This document shows, one piece after another, positions 30,001-42,700 of a DNA stretch of 64,000 bases. Location: the NCBI RefSeq assembly GCF_028389875.1, contig NC_084665.1, positions 97,693,435-97,757,434 of the forward strand, given 5' to 3'. A model generated the notes under the pieces. It saw only the letters and a program-made list of their open reading frames with translations. It was not told where the DNA came from and searched no databases. The stretch is from Rhea pennata. Its lineage: Eukaryota; Chordata; Aves; Rheiformes; Rheidae. The first letter of the stretch is position 1. The number at the start of each line of letters is the position of its first letter. The position numbers and the translations under genes are program-made.

Positions 30001-33000
30001 GGTCGTCATCAGTGGCGTGGAGTCTAGTTGGAGGCCTGTGGCTAGTGGTGTCCCCCAGGGCTCAGTCCTGGGTCCCATCCTGTTCAACTTATTCATCAGT
30101 GACCTGGATGAGGGGACAGAGTGCCTCCTCAGCAAGTTTGCTGATGATCCCAAGCTGGGAGGAGTGGCTGACACACCTCAGGGCTGTGCTGCCATTCAGA
30201 GAGACCTGGACAGGCTGGAGAGTTGGATGGAGAGGAACCTCCTGAGGTTCAACAAGGGCAAGTGCAGAGTCCTGCACCTAGGTAAAAATAACCCCAGGCA
30301 CCAGGACAAGCTGGGGCTGACCTTCCGGGGAGCAGCCCTGCCGAGAAGGACCTGGGAGTGCTGGTGGATGACAAGTTGACTGTGAGCCAGCAATGTGCCC
30401 TTGTGGCCAAGAAGGCCAATGGTCTCCTAGGGTGCATTAGGAAGAGTGTTGCCAGCAGGTCAAGGGAGGTGACCCTGCCCCTCTACTCAGCCCTGGGGAG
30501 GCCTCATCTCGAGTCCTGTGTCCAGTTCTGGGCTCACCACTACAAGAGAGACATGGAGCCACTGGAGAGAGTCCAGCATAGGGCTACGAGGATGATCAGA
30601 GGGCTGGAGCACCTGCCCTATGAGGAACGGCTGCGAGAGCTGGGCCTGTTTAGCCTGAGGAAGAGAAGACTGAGGGGGGATCTTCTCAATGTGTATAAGT
30701 GCTTGAAGGGAGGGTGTCAAGGGGACGGGGACAAACTCTTTTCAGTTGTCCCATGTGACAGGACAAGAGGCAATGGGCAGAAATTGAAGCACAGGAAGTT
30801 CTGCCTGACCGTGAGGGGGAATTTCTTCGCTGTGAGCATGACAGAGCACTGGAACAGGTTACCCAGAGAGGTGGTGGAGTCTCCTTCTCTGGAGATATTC
30901 AAAGCCCGCCCGGATGCAACCCTGTCTAACATGCTCTAGGTGACCCTGCTTGAGCAGGGGGTTGGACTAGATGATCTCCAGAGGTCCCTTCCAACCTCAC
31001 TGATTCTGTGATTCTATGTTTGAATTTGAACTGCATAAAGATGCATCAGGGAAGTTGTCCACTATCCGGACTTCGCTGTTCCCTGGTGTGGTACCTCAAC
31101 TGTGTGAGATTCTCATTTATAAACAGTACACCTAAACTTGCAATTAGCAGTCATCACAAATGTAAAAGTTTAGAGCAGTCACAAAGCTTTCCATGTCTGA
31201 AGGAAAAACACGTGTTTTTGCCTTTTCCAGTAGCAGTATGTGTTTTAAAATGCCATCAGCTACAATGTAAACTAAACCAATACTCAGGATGGATTTTGCT
31301 GACAACTGCAAACTATTGTTGCTCAGAAACAGACACTGTTAGTCTGAAGGTGTCTCAACACCATTAGCATTAAGCCTATCAGTAAAGTGGCCATTGACTC
31401 TTTCAGTTCTCCAGATGTTTATCTGAGAGTGAGCACTACAGTTCTTTGTGGGTCTAGATAAAGGGAAAAGATGCTGAGCTGGGATTTCAGTAGTGAGAAG
31501 CAAGTTCATGTCATGGTTGTTTATTATTCCTCATTTACTTGCTGCTGTTTCTCAGTGATGCCCAGTGAGAACCCCAAATTCTGTGTGTTGCTGTACTTAC
31601 TGGTGATCCCTGAATGCCTACTCCAGGAGGCCCCATCTCCCCAGGGGCTCCCTGCACACCAGGCAGTCCTCGTTCTCCCTGAGAAGGATACAAACCTTTC
31701 AGTTACATCTGCTCTGGAAAAGTAAATTAGTCCATTATCCTATATTTTCAGAAATAGGAATTATAGTAATTTTTCTGTACCTTTGGTCCCCGTGGACCTG
31801 GGTTTCCAGGAATACCGGTGGGACCCTAAAAAACAACAACAGCAGCAAAAGAGCAATTCTATTTTGAAATCAAAGAGACTGGCTGAATTTTATTGCCAAA
31901 CTAGTCAGCCTTTATAAATAAATTATGATACATTTACATATGCCTTCCTTGTTAATACCACTGCAACCAGGACTATGTGTATTGCACTAACAATACCGAT
32001 TTCCAAACTGTGTTTTCAATGCACTGAAAATATCAGGATGGCATATATTTTGACTTTGAAAGTACATCTGAAAAAATATTTCTTCTGATTTCTTTCACTA
32101 CACAATGAGAATTCTTTAAATGTTTTCCTTATGAGAAATCAAATCATAAAAGCCTTTTCAGATTATGGACTTACTGGTGCTCCAGGTAGACTTAGCCCAG
32201 GAGGCCCCACTTCACCTTTTGGACCTGGATGTCCAGGCGGTCCCATAATCCCACCAGGGTCCCCCTACAAGACAAATTTGAATCACTAATTGGAATGTCA
32301 GTATTTTTCCTTACAGAAAAAAATGTAATGCTTGCCATGTATCTGATCTGTATTTCTTTCTCCTGAGCCTTCCAGTATGTGTATTGTCACAAAATCCAGC
32401 CAATTATTCCACAATAACAGCTTCAAAATCTCTCTCTCTGGCTATCTATCCCTAGTGCTAAAATCTTGGTCTTTGTTTTACTGACTTTCATCTTTTCACC
32501 AGCTCACTTCTTCAAACTATTAATGGGTTATATTAATTTTCTTTGAACCTCCAGATGTATAAACACCATAACAAATCACACAGTTCACAGGTTGCCTATA
32601 CATCAACTTTTGTCCCCTTCCCGATGAACAGCATATGTGTACACCATTATACACATGGCATTTTCAACCTCCTGCTGATGCAGCTGAATTACAACCAAGG
32701 GAATGTCTACACAGCACAAAGCAATGCCATAAAGAGATCCCAGATGTGGCTCAGATCTGGAGGCAGTATAGTGGCATCAGTGCTCTGCCAAGATTAATTA
32801 GTCTAGCTTTGAAGCAGAGGTTTACATTCGTCTGGCTAAGGAATTATGCTGAAAAGGCTATTCTGCTTTCAGGACCTGAAATGGTATCTCTGCACTGCAT
32901 AGACTAAGCCTAAGAGCCCAGTTGAACCTCTCTTGAAATAATGCTTAAATTATGATTCTAAAGAGCACTTGGGTTGGCAAATCAGCCTGCAACATCTCTG

Positions 33001-36000
33001 AGGAGGAGATGCGGATTGTTGCTTTTTTGTTTTTAAATCAGTTCATAAAGCAACCAGACAGATGTGCCACAGAAGATGGAAGATAACTTCAGGAGCAGCC
33101 AAGTATACTCGAATACGCCAAGTTTAATTAAAAGCAGTTAAAACCTACCTTTTCTCCTTTAACTCCTGTTTTTCCTGGTACCCCGTGCTCTCCTGGTATG
33201 CCCTTGAATTAATTAAAAATATAATTTTTCATTTTCATAGCATACTCCCTTAAAATTTATCTACGGTTACAGATGAAAATGAGCTTACACTGGATTATTT
33301 ACCATGCATTAATATTTGCTCAAATATTGAAAGAGTTCAAGTTAATGAATGCTAATTTATTCAAATGTATGTATCATTTTCCTTCAAATCAATACTTATT
33401 ACTCAATATTATTTTCTAGTCCCTTTCAGGGCAGAGCAATAGAGTTTCAAGGTTTTTTTAATTTAATTTCAAAACAATCTCAAGTCTTGAAAATCAAACA
33501 TTTTTCAAGGAAGATGTAGTAGTACAAAAATAAGTTTCAAATTATAAACATGCATTTTTTGCTATGAAGGACTCCACAATTTCCTACATTTATCATGAAA
33601 ACTTCTTTCTTAAAAGCGTCAATAACTTCCTACTCTTGCACATTACTTAATTCCTCAAATTCCTTTAAAATATTTCAGATATTCAATGGATATAGTGGAA
33701 TTTTTCCACAAAATAACCATATTCTATCCTTTTTTTAAATCTGATTCTCCTTTTCATCTTCCTCATTTTGCTTTTAACTTTTCTCCTCTTCATCGGAGCT
33801 GTTACAAATGCAGAGAAGTGAAATAAAATAAAATCTAAATAGAAACTAGTCAGATAAATCAGAAGGTAAAATTCATTGCTGATGTTCCCTTACTATGCTG
33901 GAACAAATATAGAAAAAATTTCCCATAACTCTTCAATGCTATTCAAAATTTGATTGTATAAAGCATTTTGTTAAGAATTTCCCTACAAAATGACAAAATT
34001 TTCTAAACTAAACAGCCGTGTCCATGGATTGTATTTACACATGGAAAATGAACTTTCTGAGAAAAGGCCACAGAAATGCCTATCACTTTTATTTTGCTTT
34101 GCAGTGTGAAATGCAGCTTTGTGAGAATTTATTTATGAAGGATGGCAACATTTTTATGTTGGTAGTAGCTGTGTGTTTACCCTCTCTGCTCCACTCTCAA
34201 CTTAACACAGACAGACAGCTACTTGTTTCACACAGTCATCCAAATTAAAAGCATAAGAAAAAAATGAAATGTAGCTGAATGAAAATATTCTGTTTTCACC
34301 AACAGGAAATCATTACAAGAATACAGGGAAATTTAAATTTACTGATTATGGATCAGCCATTGTGTTGCACCCTGGCTCTGTATCTGGCATTGATATAAAA
34401 TGTATCTTCTTTCCTAAGGACTTTTTTCTCTTTTCTTTTCATTTTTATTTTTCCAGAATCAAGAGTAAAAAGCTTATTAGCAAAGGAAAGAAGTAAGTTT
34501 TATCAGCTGGATGGTTTTTTGCTGATGTAAGTGAAAGTAAATTATTTTCAATCTTTCATAATCATGCTGTGTAAGACAAATAACTATAGTTGTTAATACA
34601 CGTTTCATATTTAGCACATAAAACAGCCCAATAAGCCTGGACCTAAACACTGCATGTTTTTATATACCGGTATTGCAACAACAATGGAAGAAGATAAAGT
34701 GTCTGCTCAAAAACATTTTCAGTAAAATTCAAACATTTCCTGGAGCTTGTGAATCTGATTTTGAAATCACATATATATTTTTGAGTGCAAGCATGACTGT
34801 GTGTGAATATAAGTCTTCAAGATCACCTATATCTGGGATCTACCTATATTGCATATAATGTTTATTTACTTATTTATTTAAAATGTCACTTGTTCAAAGA
34901 TCCAGAGCAACAGCAGTTTCAAACCCAACAATTACATACTCAAGTAAACCATAGCAATACAAGGAAAACAGAAATGCAGTGATTTTTTGGGGGGCTATTT
35001 GTGTAAATAGGAGCGCTGTGGAAAAGCTTTGCAAGCTGTTGTTACAGAAGACAGGTACACAAGACAAAAAACACATGCGTGGCTCAACTGGGCATGAAAA
35101 TAAAGTATAAAAACAGCAGATAAGTAACACAGTACAAAATGGTTACACGGAGGTTCAATTATTACTCTTTTTCTGTAAGGAGCAGAACGCTCTGTACTCT
35201 GACTTTTGCTTTGCTTATATTCCCGAGAGTTTTAGGAGTAACAGCCTCACTGGCTGTGCTACGTAACACTCAGAACTGTATTTTAACATTAACAAAATAA
35301 ACAGAATCTTAAAAGTCTGTTCAGATAAGGAGTTTCCTCCTACTGACTATAGTCTCGGAGCATGTGTGAAAGGCCTAAGGCAAAAGAGAGCAGCACCAGC
35401 TCCTAGATGCCTCTGCTTGTGGTTATAAGAAAAAAACCCCAAACACCCACACAGCAAAGATTCGAATCCCAGTTCTTTTCAGTTGACTGCTAAACTACAA
35501 GGCTAAGGCCAAGCTTGTGATGGTCTACTCCTTTTTAGTCCACTTCTTGGACGAGTGCTCTAACCACTAAGATGGCACGTAAAAACAAGAGAAAGGGAAG
35601 GAGAAAGGAAGCCAGGAGGAGAGGGGGAAGGTATCACTGTTGTGCTATTAATGCCAAATTGAGTTTATATGGGGGATTAGGCAGAGTGCACCTCAAAACA
35701 GACTAAAATTTGACTATCTCACACTCACTCACTCCCCTGCAAGTGTTATTCTCACTAGGTCTCGACTCCCTTTTCCAGCAGTGAGAGCGCTGCTGGTCCG
35801 GGGCAGCCGGGTGGAAAGTCCAGGTGGTTTGTGCTGTGCAGCCTCTCACAGCAGCCACGGTCCCGGCATGTCCCCCGCTGTTTGTCTCCACACGTCCCCC
35901 TGATCTCCAGGATCGTCCCCAACTTCCTATTAACTCCCCCCCAACTAATAAAATGGATTATTGCATTCTACTCTGGAACTTAATGTTTTTGATTTTAAGA

Positions 36001-36721
36001 AAATTATATAAGAGATGAGTCTGGCTCTGAATCTGAGTTTTACTCACAAATTTGACTAAATGATAAAATAATAAACATAATTGTCTATTCTAATCACCTT
36101 ATTGATATTTACTCTTTTTAAGGGAAGTATATAAATTCAGAATAATTCAAAACTACAGAGAGAAAGAATAGGGAAGGTCATGTGTTTAAATCCTTAGCAC
36201 ATTCTTACTTTCCCTGCTCCTTCTCATCTTCTTCCACATACACTGTCTTTTCCAGTTCACTGTATAACAACATCATTCAAACTGCTAGAGATTCTTTCAG
36301 TTTTCACCTGCTTTTGTGAGAGAGGAGGCATTTTGGTAGAGTTAATTATCTGTGAATCATAAAAATTAGCATTAGCATCCTTACTTGCTTGCGCAGATGG
36401 TAACACAAGGACAGAAGGAACATAAGCATGTTGCAGCACTCTGTCCCGAGGCACGGCACAGTACAGTGCCTCCAAGGCTGACTTCAGCAGCAACACTCAC
36501 AAGCAGAACCAGCGATAATTTCTGTGGTACTGCTTCACTGGCTAACTGCTCACACCCTGCACTTCTACAGGCTGGTGAAAATACAAAATACCTACAACTT
36601 CCCCCGGCAGTCCCCTGGGTCCAATAGGTCCTGGAGGTCCTTGCAGTCCCTGTGAGATGATATAATACGCACCGGAGACAAAAGTCATTATACCTGTAGC
36701 ATTTCAGTGTAACGCATTCTA

Positions 36722-36754
<33 letters not shown>

Positions 36755-39700
36755 TTTGCTCAGTCATTCTCCCTTAATTTTCTAAGAATTAGTCCCATAA
36801 ATCTCCATATAAAGGAGATCTAAGGGAAAGAGAAGACAAAAGGGGGATGCATCTATACAGTTTGTGACTTCTTTCTGATGATCTAAGAGACTTGGGTGCT
36901 ATCCTACTACCTCTCAGTATCTGTAGGGAACAGCTGAAGCTGAGATTCATTACTGGAGTCAGAAATGCTGTTCTTGCTTGTGCCTGATGACTGCACCTAT
37001 TCATCTCCACATGGAGCATGAATAGCTTGCAGTGGAAGGTTACCTTTTTAGTTTCCTTTTCTACCTTTATTCGATAGAATTCCAGAGATCACCTGAACTC
37101 CTGAAGAACAAATGGTGCTTCAGTTCAGAGGAAGAAACTATCTTCTTCAAAACAAAGCAGTGACTACTTCAACATTAGCTATCTCACAGGACTAAACACA
37201 AGAAATGCTAATGTACCTGCAGTGGTCACTCCTTGCCTCCCGAGGGATAAAGTGGATACACTCAGATATTAGTGCATCTGTGACTGCAAATGGCTGTTTA
37301 TATTTTTAAGTGACCAAATAAAACTTGAGCTTTGCATAAATTTTCCTTATTGATACTGAAATCAACAATAACTTTAGGAACTAGAAGTAAAATAGCTATG
37401 ACATTTGCACAAAGCATCGATATAAACTATTGCTGTCTCTGCCCTTTAGTGGTAGCTAAAGAGTTGAAAGCATTCAGAGCCCTCCTGTATTACAACAAAT
37501 GAAGATGACTACAACTGCTATATTAATTCCACAAAAACACCTTTCACATACCTTTGATCCTGGATTTCCCATGAGACCAGGTGGTCCAGGGTCTCCTGTT
37601 TCACCCTATTGATATTATTTAAGAAAAAATCCAAACTTACTGTCACATCTTCGACTACCAGCTATGCGCACCAGCAATGTACACAGTGTGTACAAGTAAA
37701 AAAAAAATACCTTATTTCCTTTTGATCCCTGCACTCCAATTTCTCCCTGAAAATAGAAGATATGACCATAAGAAGTTGAAACTTAAAGTAAAATCAGCTA
37801 AGAGTTTAATTCACTATCTTAAAATATTATCACATACCTCACAAATTTAACAAATTCTGAAAAAAATCTTAAAAATTGCTAATGCCTTGTAGAAACTTTG
37901 AAAGGCATTCCTAGTTCTAAATAATTCTATTATCATTTTTTTTCCTAGTGTTTCCCAGAACATTTGCAAGCAAACAACTTACTTGCCTTAGAGCTTCTCC
38001 AGTCCAAAGCTTACTCTTCCCCAATAAATCACTACTCTATTGGTGAGATAGTATTCATCTCCAACACAACACATTACTGCAGTATGCCTTATTTTGGATA
38101 TAATAACATGACTATCACAAGTATCTAAGCAACCTTCACTTGTGTATTAAACAACATTACTAGCTTCTGTCATATTCCATAAGAGAGGACAATAATTAAT
38201 TAAAAATAAGCAACACAAGTAAATAGACTTTTAGAGAATGTGTGTTCTGAAGAATTTCTCTAAAATAAAGAAAAATTATGCACACACAAAATGGTTATAA
38301 AAAAACTGCCTGTGAACTTTTTTTTGGAGCTTCCCAAAGTGATGGTTGTATATATCTGTTGCATATTTGAACTGATATACCCTCCTGTTAAATGCTGCAT
38401 TGTGAAAGTTGAAAGAACAGTTAAAATAGTATATCCATTCCACATAAAATTCTGTGAAACAAATGAAAGACAGAAATAACCATCAAGAGAAAAAACAATG
38501 TTAGTAACTGACTAAACTCAATTCTGGGACAAGAAGTAATCTATCCGTCCTAATAGAAATGCTGAAGAACAGGACACTGTGCCCACATCTCCGATTTTTG
38601 CTTATAACTATGTGAATTTGATGCATCTATAAGAGAAGGAGACAATAAATATGTTATCCTACATAATCACTGAACCTAATGAAAGTATGCAAAGAAAAAG
38701 AACACAGCAGGAACACAGCATGAAAAACAGATCACACATAGATTATTCATATCCTCAATTCAAAACTTAACTATACTTACTGGATCTCCCTTGTCCCCTT
38801 TTTCAGAAGGTTCTCCCTAGGGAAACACACAGAAGATGTTAACACTCATATAGGTCATAGGGTTACTTCAAATGATAAATAATACATATCTCTATTTTTG
38901 CTGAACAACCCCTGAAATAACTGGTTTTATACCTAAATAAAATACAAATATGTGGATTATGAAAATTCACTCGAGGGATAATGTTAATTTGATTAGAAGA
39001 GTATGAATACACAGAGAAAACATAATTCTGCCATGCTTGAACTCGAAAGAGAGTGACAACTAGTTTAAGCATGTAAAAACCTGACATATTCTTAGACATA
39101 AGAGCTTTGTACTAAGAGAGTAAGGAAGGTTTCTTCTTGTATGAAAACTACTTATGTGCTTGATATCACCAAAGAAACCAGCTGGAAGTCTAACATAGCT
39201 GTAGAGCAAAAAATGTCCACTATTCAGTAGAAGAAGAGCTGGGCATGTCACATATTTCCAGAAAAATGGAACACATTTATCTTCCCCAGTAGCGTCCTCT
39301 CCTCCCATCCTCCCTAATCTTTCTGGAAAAATCGAGAAAATAATGAATCAATAAAGTTTATTTATGATTTTTTTTAAAACTATTTTTTTCATACAGATAT
39401 TTGAGTATCATACTCATGAAGATCACGCATATATTTTTTTCTTGACCTGGAGTATATTTTCTGTATTATTCATAATCAGTACATTCAGCCATCTTCTAGC
39501 ACTACATATTAGCAAAGAAATAAGAAATTATTTTACCTTTTCTCCTTTTGCACCAGTCATTCCCACTTCTCCTTTTTCACCCTTTTAACAAAACAAAGTA
39601 TATTTACAACCTTTTTTTATTCTGACAAATGGAAAGAAACTCTTCCTCTCCTTCAGCTGCCCTTTGTTTTATATAGGGCACAAAATCTTAACTTTTATTG

Positions 39701-42700
39701 CAATGGAAATTTGAGATTCAAATATCTCCAAATTAATTTAAATGATTGTTTTCTACAGAAGATTTTCAGGCTTCTCCATTAAAAAATATTGGCAATTCTA
39801 TCACATATTTGGGAGGGCTTGTTTTTTTTCTCCCAATTTAAAAAGCATCCAGTTGTCAAAAATTCATTCCACTGTTTAAATAGAGCAGATACCTAGAAAC
39901 AATACACTGTCAAAAGGCCTGGATTCAGAATTTGACCTCTATGTATTTTTTATTGGTGACTATAAATATGTTTGGTATAACAAGTGCCTATGTACAGAGA
40001 AATCACTTTGAACATTCATTATTTACTATTAAAAATATTTTTTGGATTTCAACTTTTCCAGAGACTTTTGTCCCTAACCGGCAGCCCATCCCAGCTGACT
40101 TTTCCCCAGACAGCGTTACAGAAACTACAGGAATTTCTCCTGCGCTCTCCCTCTCTGGCTAGCACAGACGGGCTGGCACGCGGCACCTGCAGGCTGGCAC
40201 AACGAGCTGGATATTGGGCTACAGAGATCAAAGAGGCAGTCACGTCTAAACACTGCTGTTCCTTCAGACAACGTTGTACTAAATCGGATAAATGGTACTA
40301 TTATAAAGGTGGCAGAGACAGGTTATGGAGGTGCTTTGAGATTTCTCCAAATTTTATCCAAAATACTTACGGCTTCTCCCTTCTGGCCTTTAAGTCCAGG
40401 AGTGCCTAGTAATCCTAGCTGTCTTGTATCACTCTGGGAAGGAACAGTGTAACAAAGATCAGAAAACAGAACACACCACCACACATTTACCATGTAGCTA
40501 CCATAACAATGTCATGTAATTTACCAGTATGCAAAATCGAAAGTCCTGATTTGCTATTAGAAAATGGTATTATATTCCTCTGCAGAACATGCAAGTAATG
40601 TATTGCAGCAATGATCTGTCATGCATTCATATTCCATTCACACGAGTGGAAGATATATAAAAGCATGTAAGGGAAAAATATCTATGCTGAATGCTGCTAC
40701 GTGAATCTGCGAATTTTTTTCCTCTTAAGTCATTGCAAAGAACATATTCTTATGCTCAATATTGCAGCACATTTCTCAAGTATGTTAGAAAAGAACCTCC
40801 TCATTTCTTTCACATGTAAAAAGGCAAGGGCACCTCATTTTATTTTTCAGCAACATAAAGAACATGAAATAGCATTAACATAATTCTAGTATAGCAGTGA
40901 GACAGAAAGAGCTAGAATGAGAATGATCAACAGGCTGTTCAGAGAACACAGATTTAAGGAAAAGGGATTCAGGTTGTAAGCTTGCTGAGATACTACTGCA
41001 CTGCATCTATTTACTCTTCTGCACCAGGTAAATACACAGTAAAACAGAAAGCAAAAGGTTTCCTGCTCTCAGAGGCAGACTCAGGGCAATACTGCATAAG
41101 GGGAACATCTTCTTTAATAACAATAGAAAAATAACAGCAAAAAATAGTTCAAGCAGCCAATGGCCTTGAAAAATGACCTTGAGCCTAAGGAGTCTGAGTG
41201 CCAGGACATCTGTCACTGGTCTAAATGGGAACAGTAAATAAGTCAATTCACATTGCTATGCTCCAGTTTCCTTATCTGTAAAAGGAGAAAATGTCACAAT
41301 GAATAAAAGTGGCTTTAAACTTGGTTAATATTAAAGGAATTGATAGTTGAATATAACCTAAATAAAATTCCTAATTATTTTATAAATGTTAGTATCTTGA
41401 AGGACCTTCTTCATTTTTTAGGGACCAAAACACAGTCCCTACCCCTAATTATGAAGATCAGCTCCAGAGACAGAGGCAGGGAACCTGGATCCTGCTGAGC
41501 AAGAGCTGACTACCACTCACTAGAAAACACTCTAGATGTCTGCAATGATATGATGAGTATACTGTAAGTTCTGCTTTATTCTGTTGAGTTGTGCATTTAC
41601 TTTGGATATATTAAAAATATAACCCATGGGTATTAGACCAAGTAACTATTTTTTATAGGTCTTTATGAAAAAATGTAAGAAAATTATGCCAGAGAAAAAA
41701 GTGCGAGGAAAGTAATATTTGATTTTTGAAGAAACTAATATTTTTGAAAAGTATCCTGAGCAGTTTGTGATGTAGTTTCTGTTGTTTTGTGTTGTGGTTT
41801 AATTTATATTTTTAGGTGTGGGAGATCATTTTAGATTAAAGATATTTGACTGAAGTGGCCATGTATGTATGTATATTAAAGACGAGTAAAAATTGTGTAG
41901 CAAGGGTCCCCAAGATTACAAGCACAAGGTAACAACAGAGGCCTTGAAAGCCTAGGCAAAGGATGGTAACACAGGCCCCTGACTGTATAAACACAAGTCA
42001 AGAGTTGTCATTTACTGGTCACCAAAAGGATGTAACCTAGGGTGCAGGACAGAACCAGTTTTGCGGCTGGACAAAGACAACAAAATGAATGTATCCAGCA
42101 CATGCAAAGCATCTCATTTGTGGTGAAAAACAAAAGACATAATAAGAAGGCATATGAAAATAGTCACACACCTCAAACAGGAACAGGGATAAAGGAAGAA
42201 CGGAGAGCGGAGATGCTCCAGCACCGTCTCCTACCCCATTAAGGATCAATGCCACTACTTATCTCTATATCTACCTCCATCTATATCTAAGGGAGCAGGT
42301 TCCTCCATCTTCAGGAGAGAAAGAGGGCTGTTCTTGACTGGCCATTCACCATAATTTGCTACTGAAATTCATCACTAATATTTACAATATTCTTACCGGG
42401 GTTAAGCAAACTAGATTTTTGAAGAGCTGCACTCCAGGCTCTTCACATGATAAGGTGACTGATACAGGGACAAAGAAAGTTTCGTTGCAACAAATCAGAT
42501 AAATACGTTCTGCAGTCATGACAACTCATTGATACCATACAGAAATCAGAAGAATTGCAAAAGGCTTAAGCACAGAATAAGCTGCAAAGGAACGAAGAAA
42601 TGACAGAAAAGAGATGTTACTAAATTACAGTGTGTCACTTCCTACTGACCCCCTACCTTTCTTGGTAGCAATGTGTGTCATGATTCCTAGAAATGCCAGT

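Larger units (their letters stand above)
29275..31600 (-). other. COL19A1 intron (exons l-m) with CR1 insertion
   Basis: 2326 bp, of which about 1.07 kb is the antisense CR1 at 29945-31017. The rest is unremarkable. Confidence 0.85.

Noticed and set aside
31008..31367. 119-codon plus-strand ORF
   Set aside because: Begins in the terminal ATTCTATG of the CR1 copy and reads into unique intron; no homology recognised.
36381..36767. 128-codon minus-strand ORF with a poly Cys-Val stretch
   Set aside because: The CVCVCV part is a translation of the AC microsatellite, and the frame overlaps exon h out of its collagen frame.
41880..42250. Compositionally distinct stretch suspected of being a solo LTR
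   Set aside because: No TG...CA ends, target duplication or recognisable LTR motifs could be identified.
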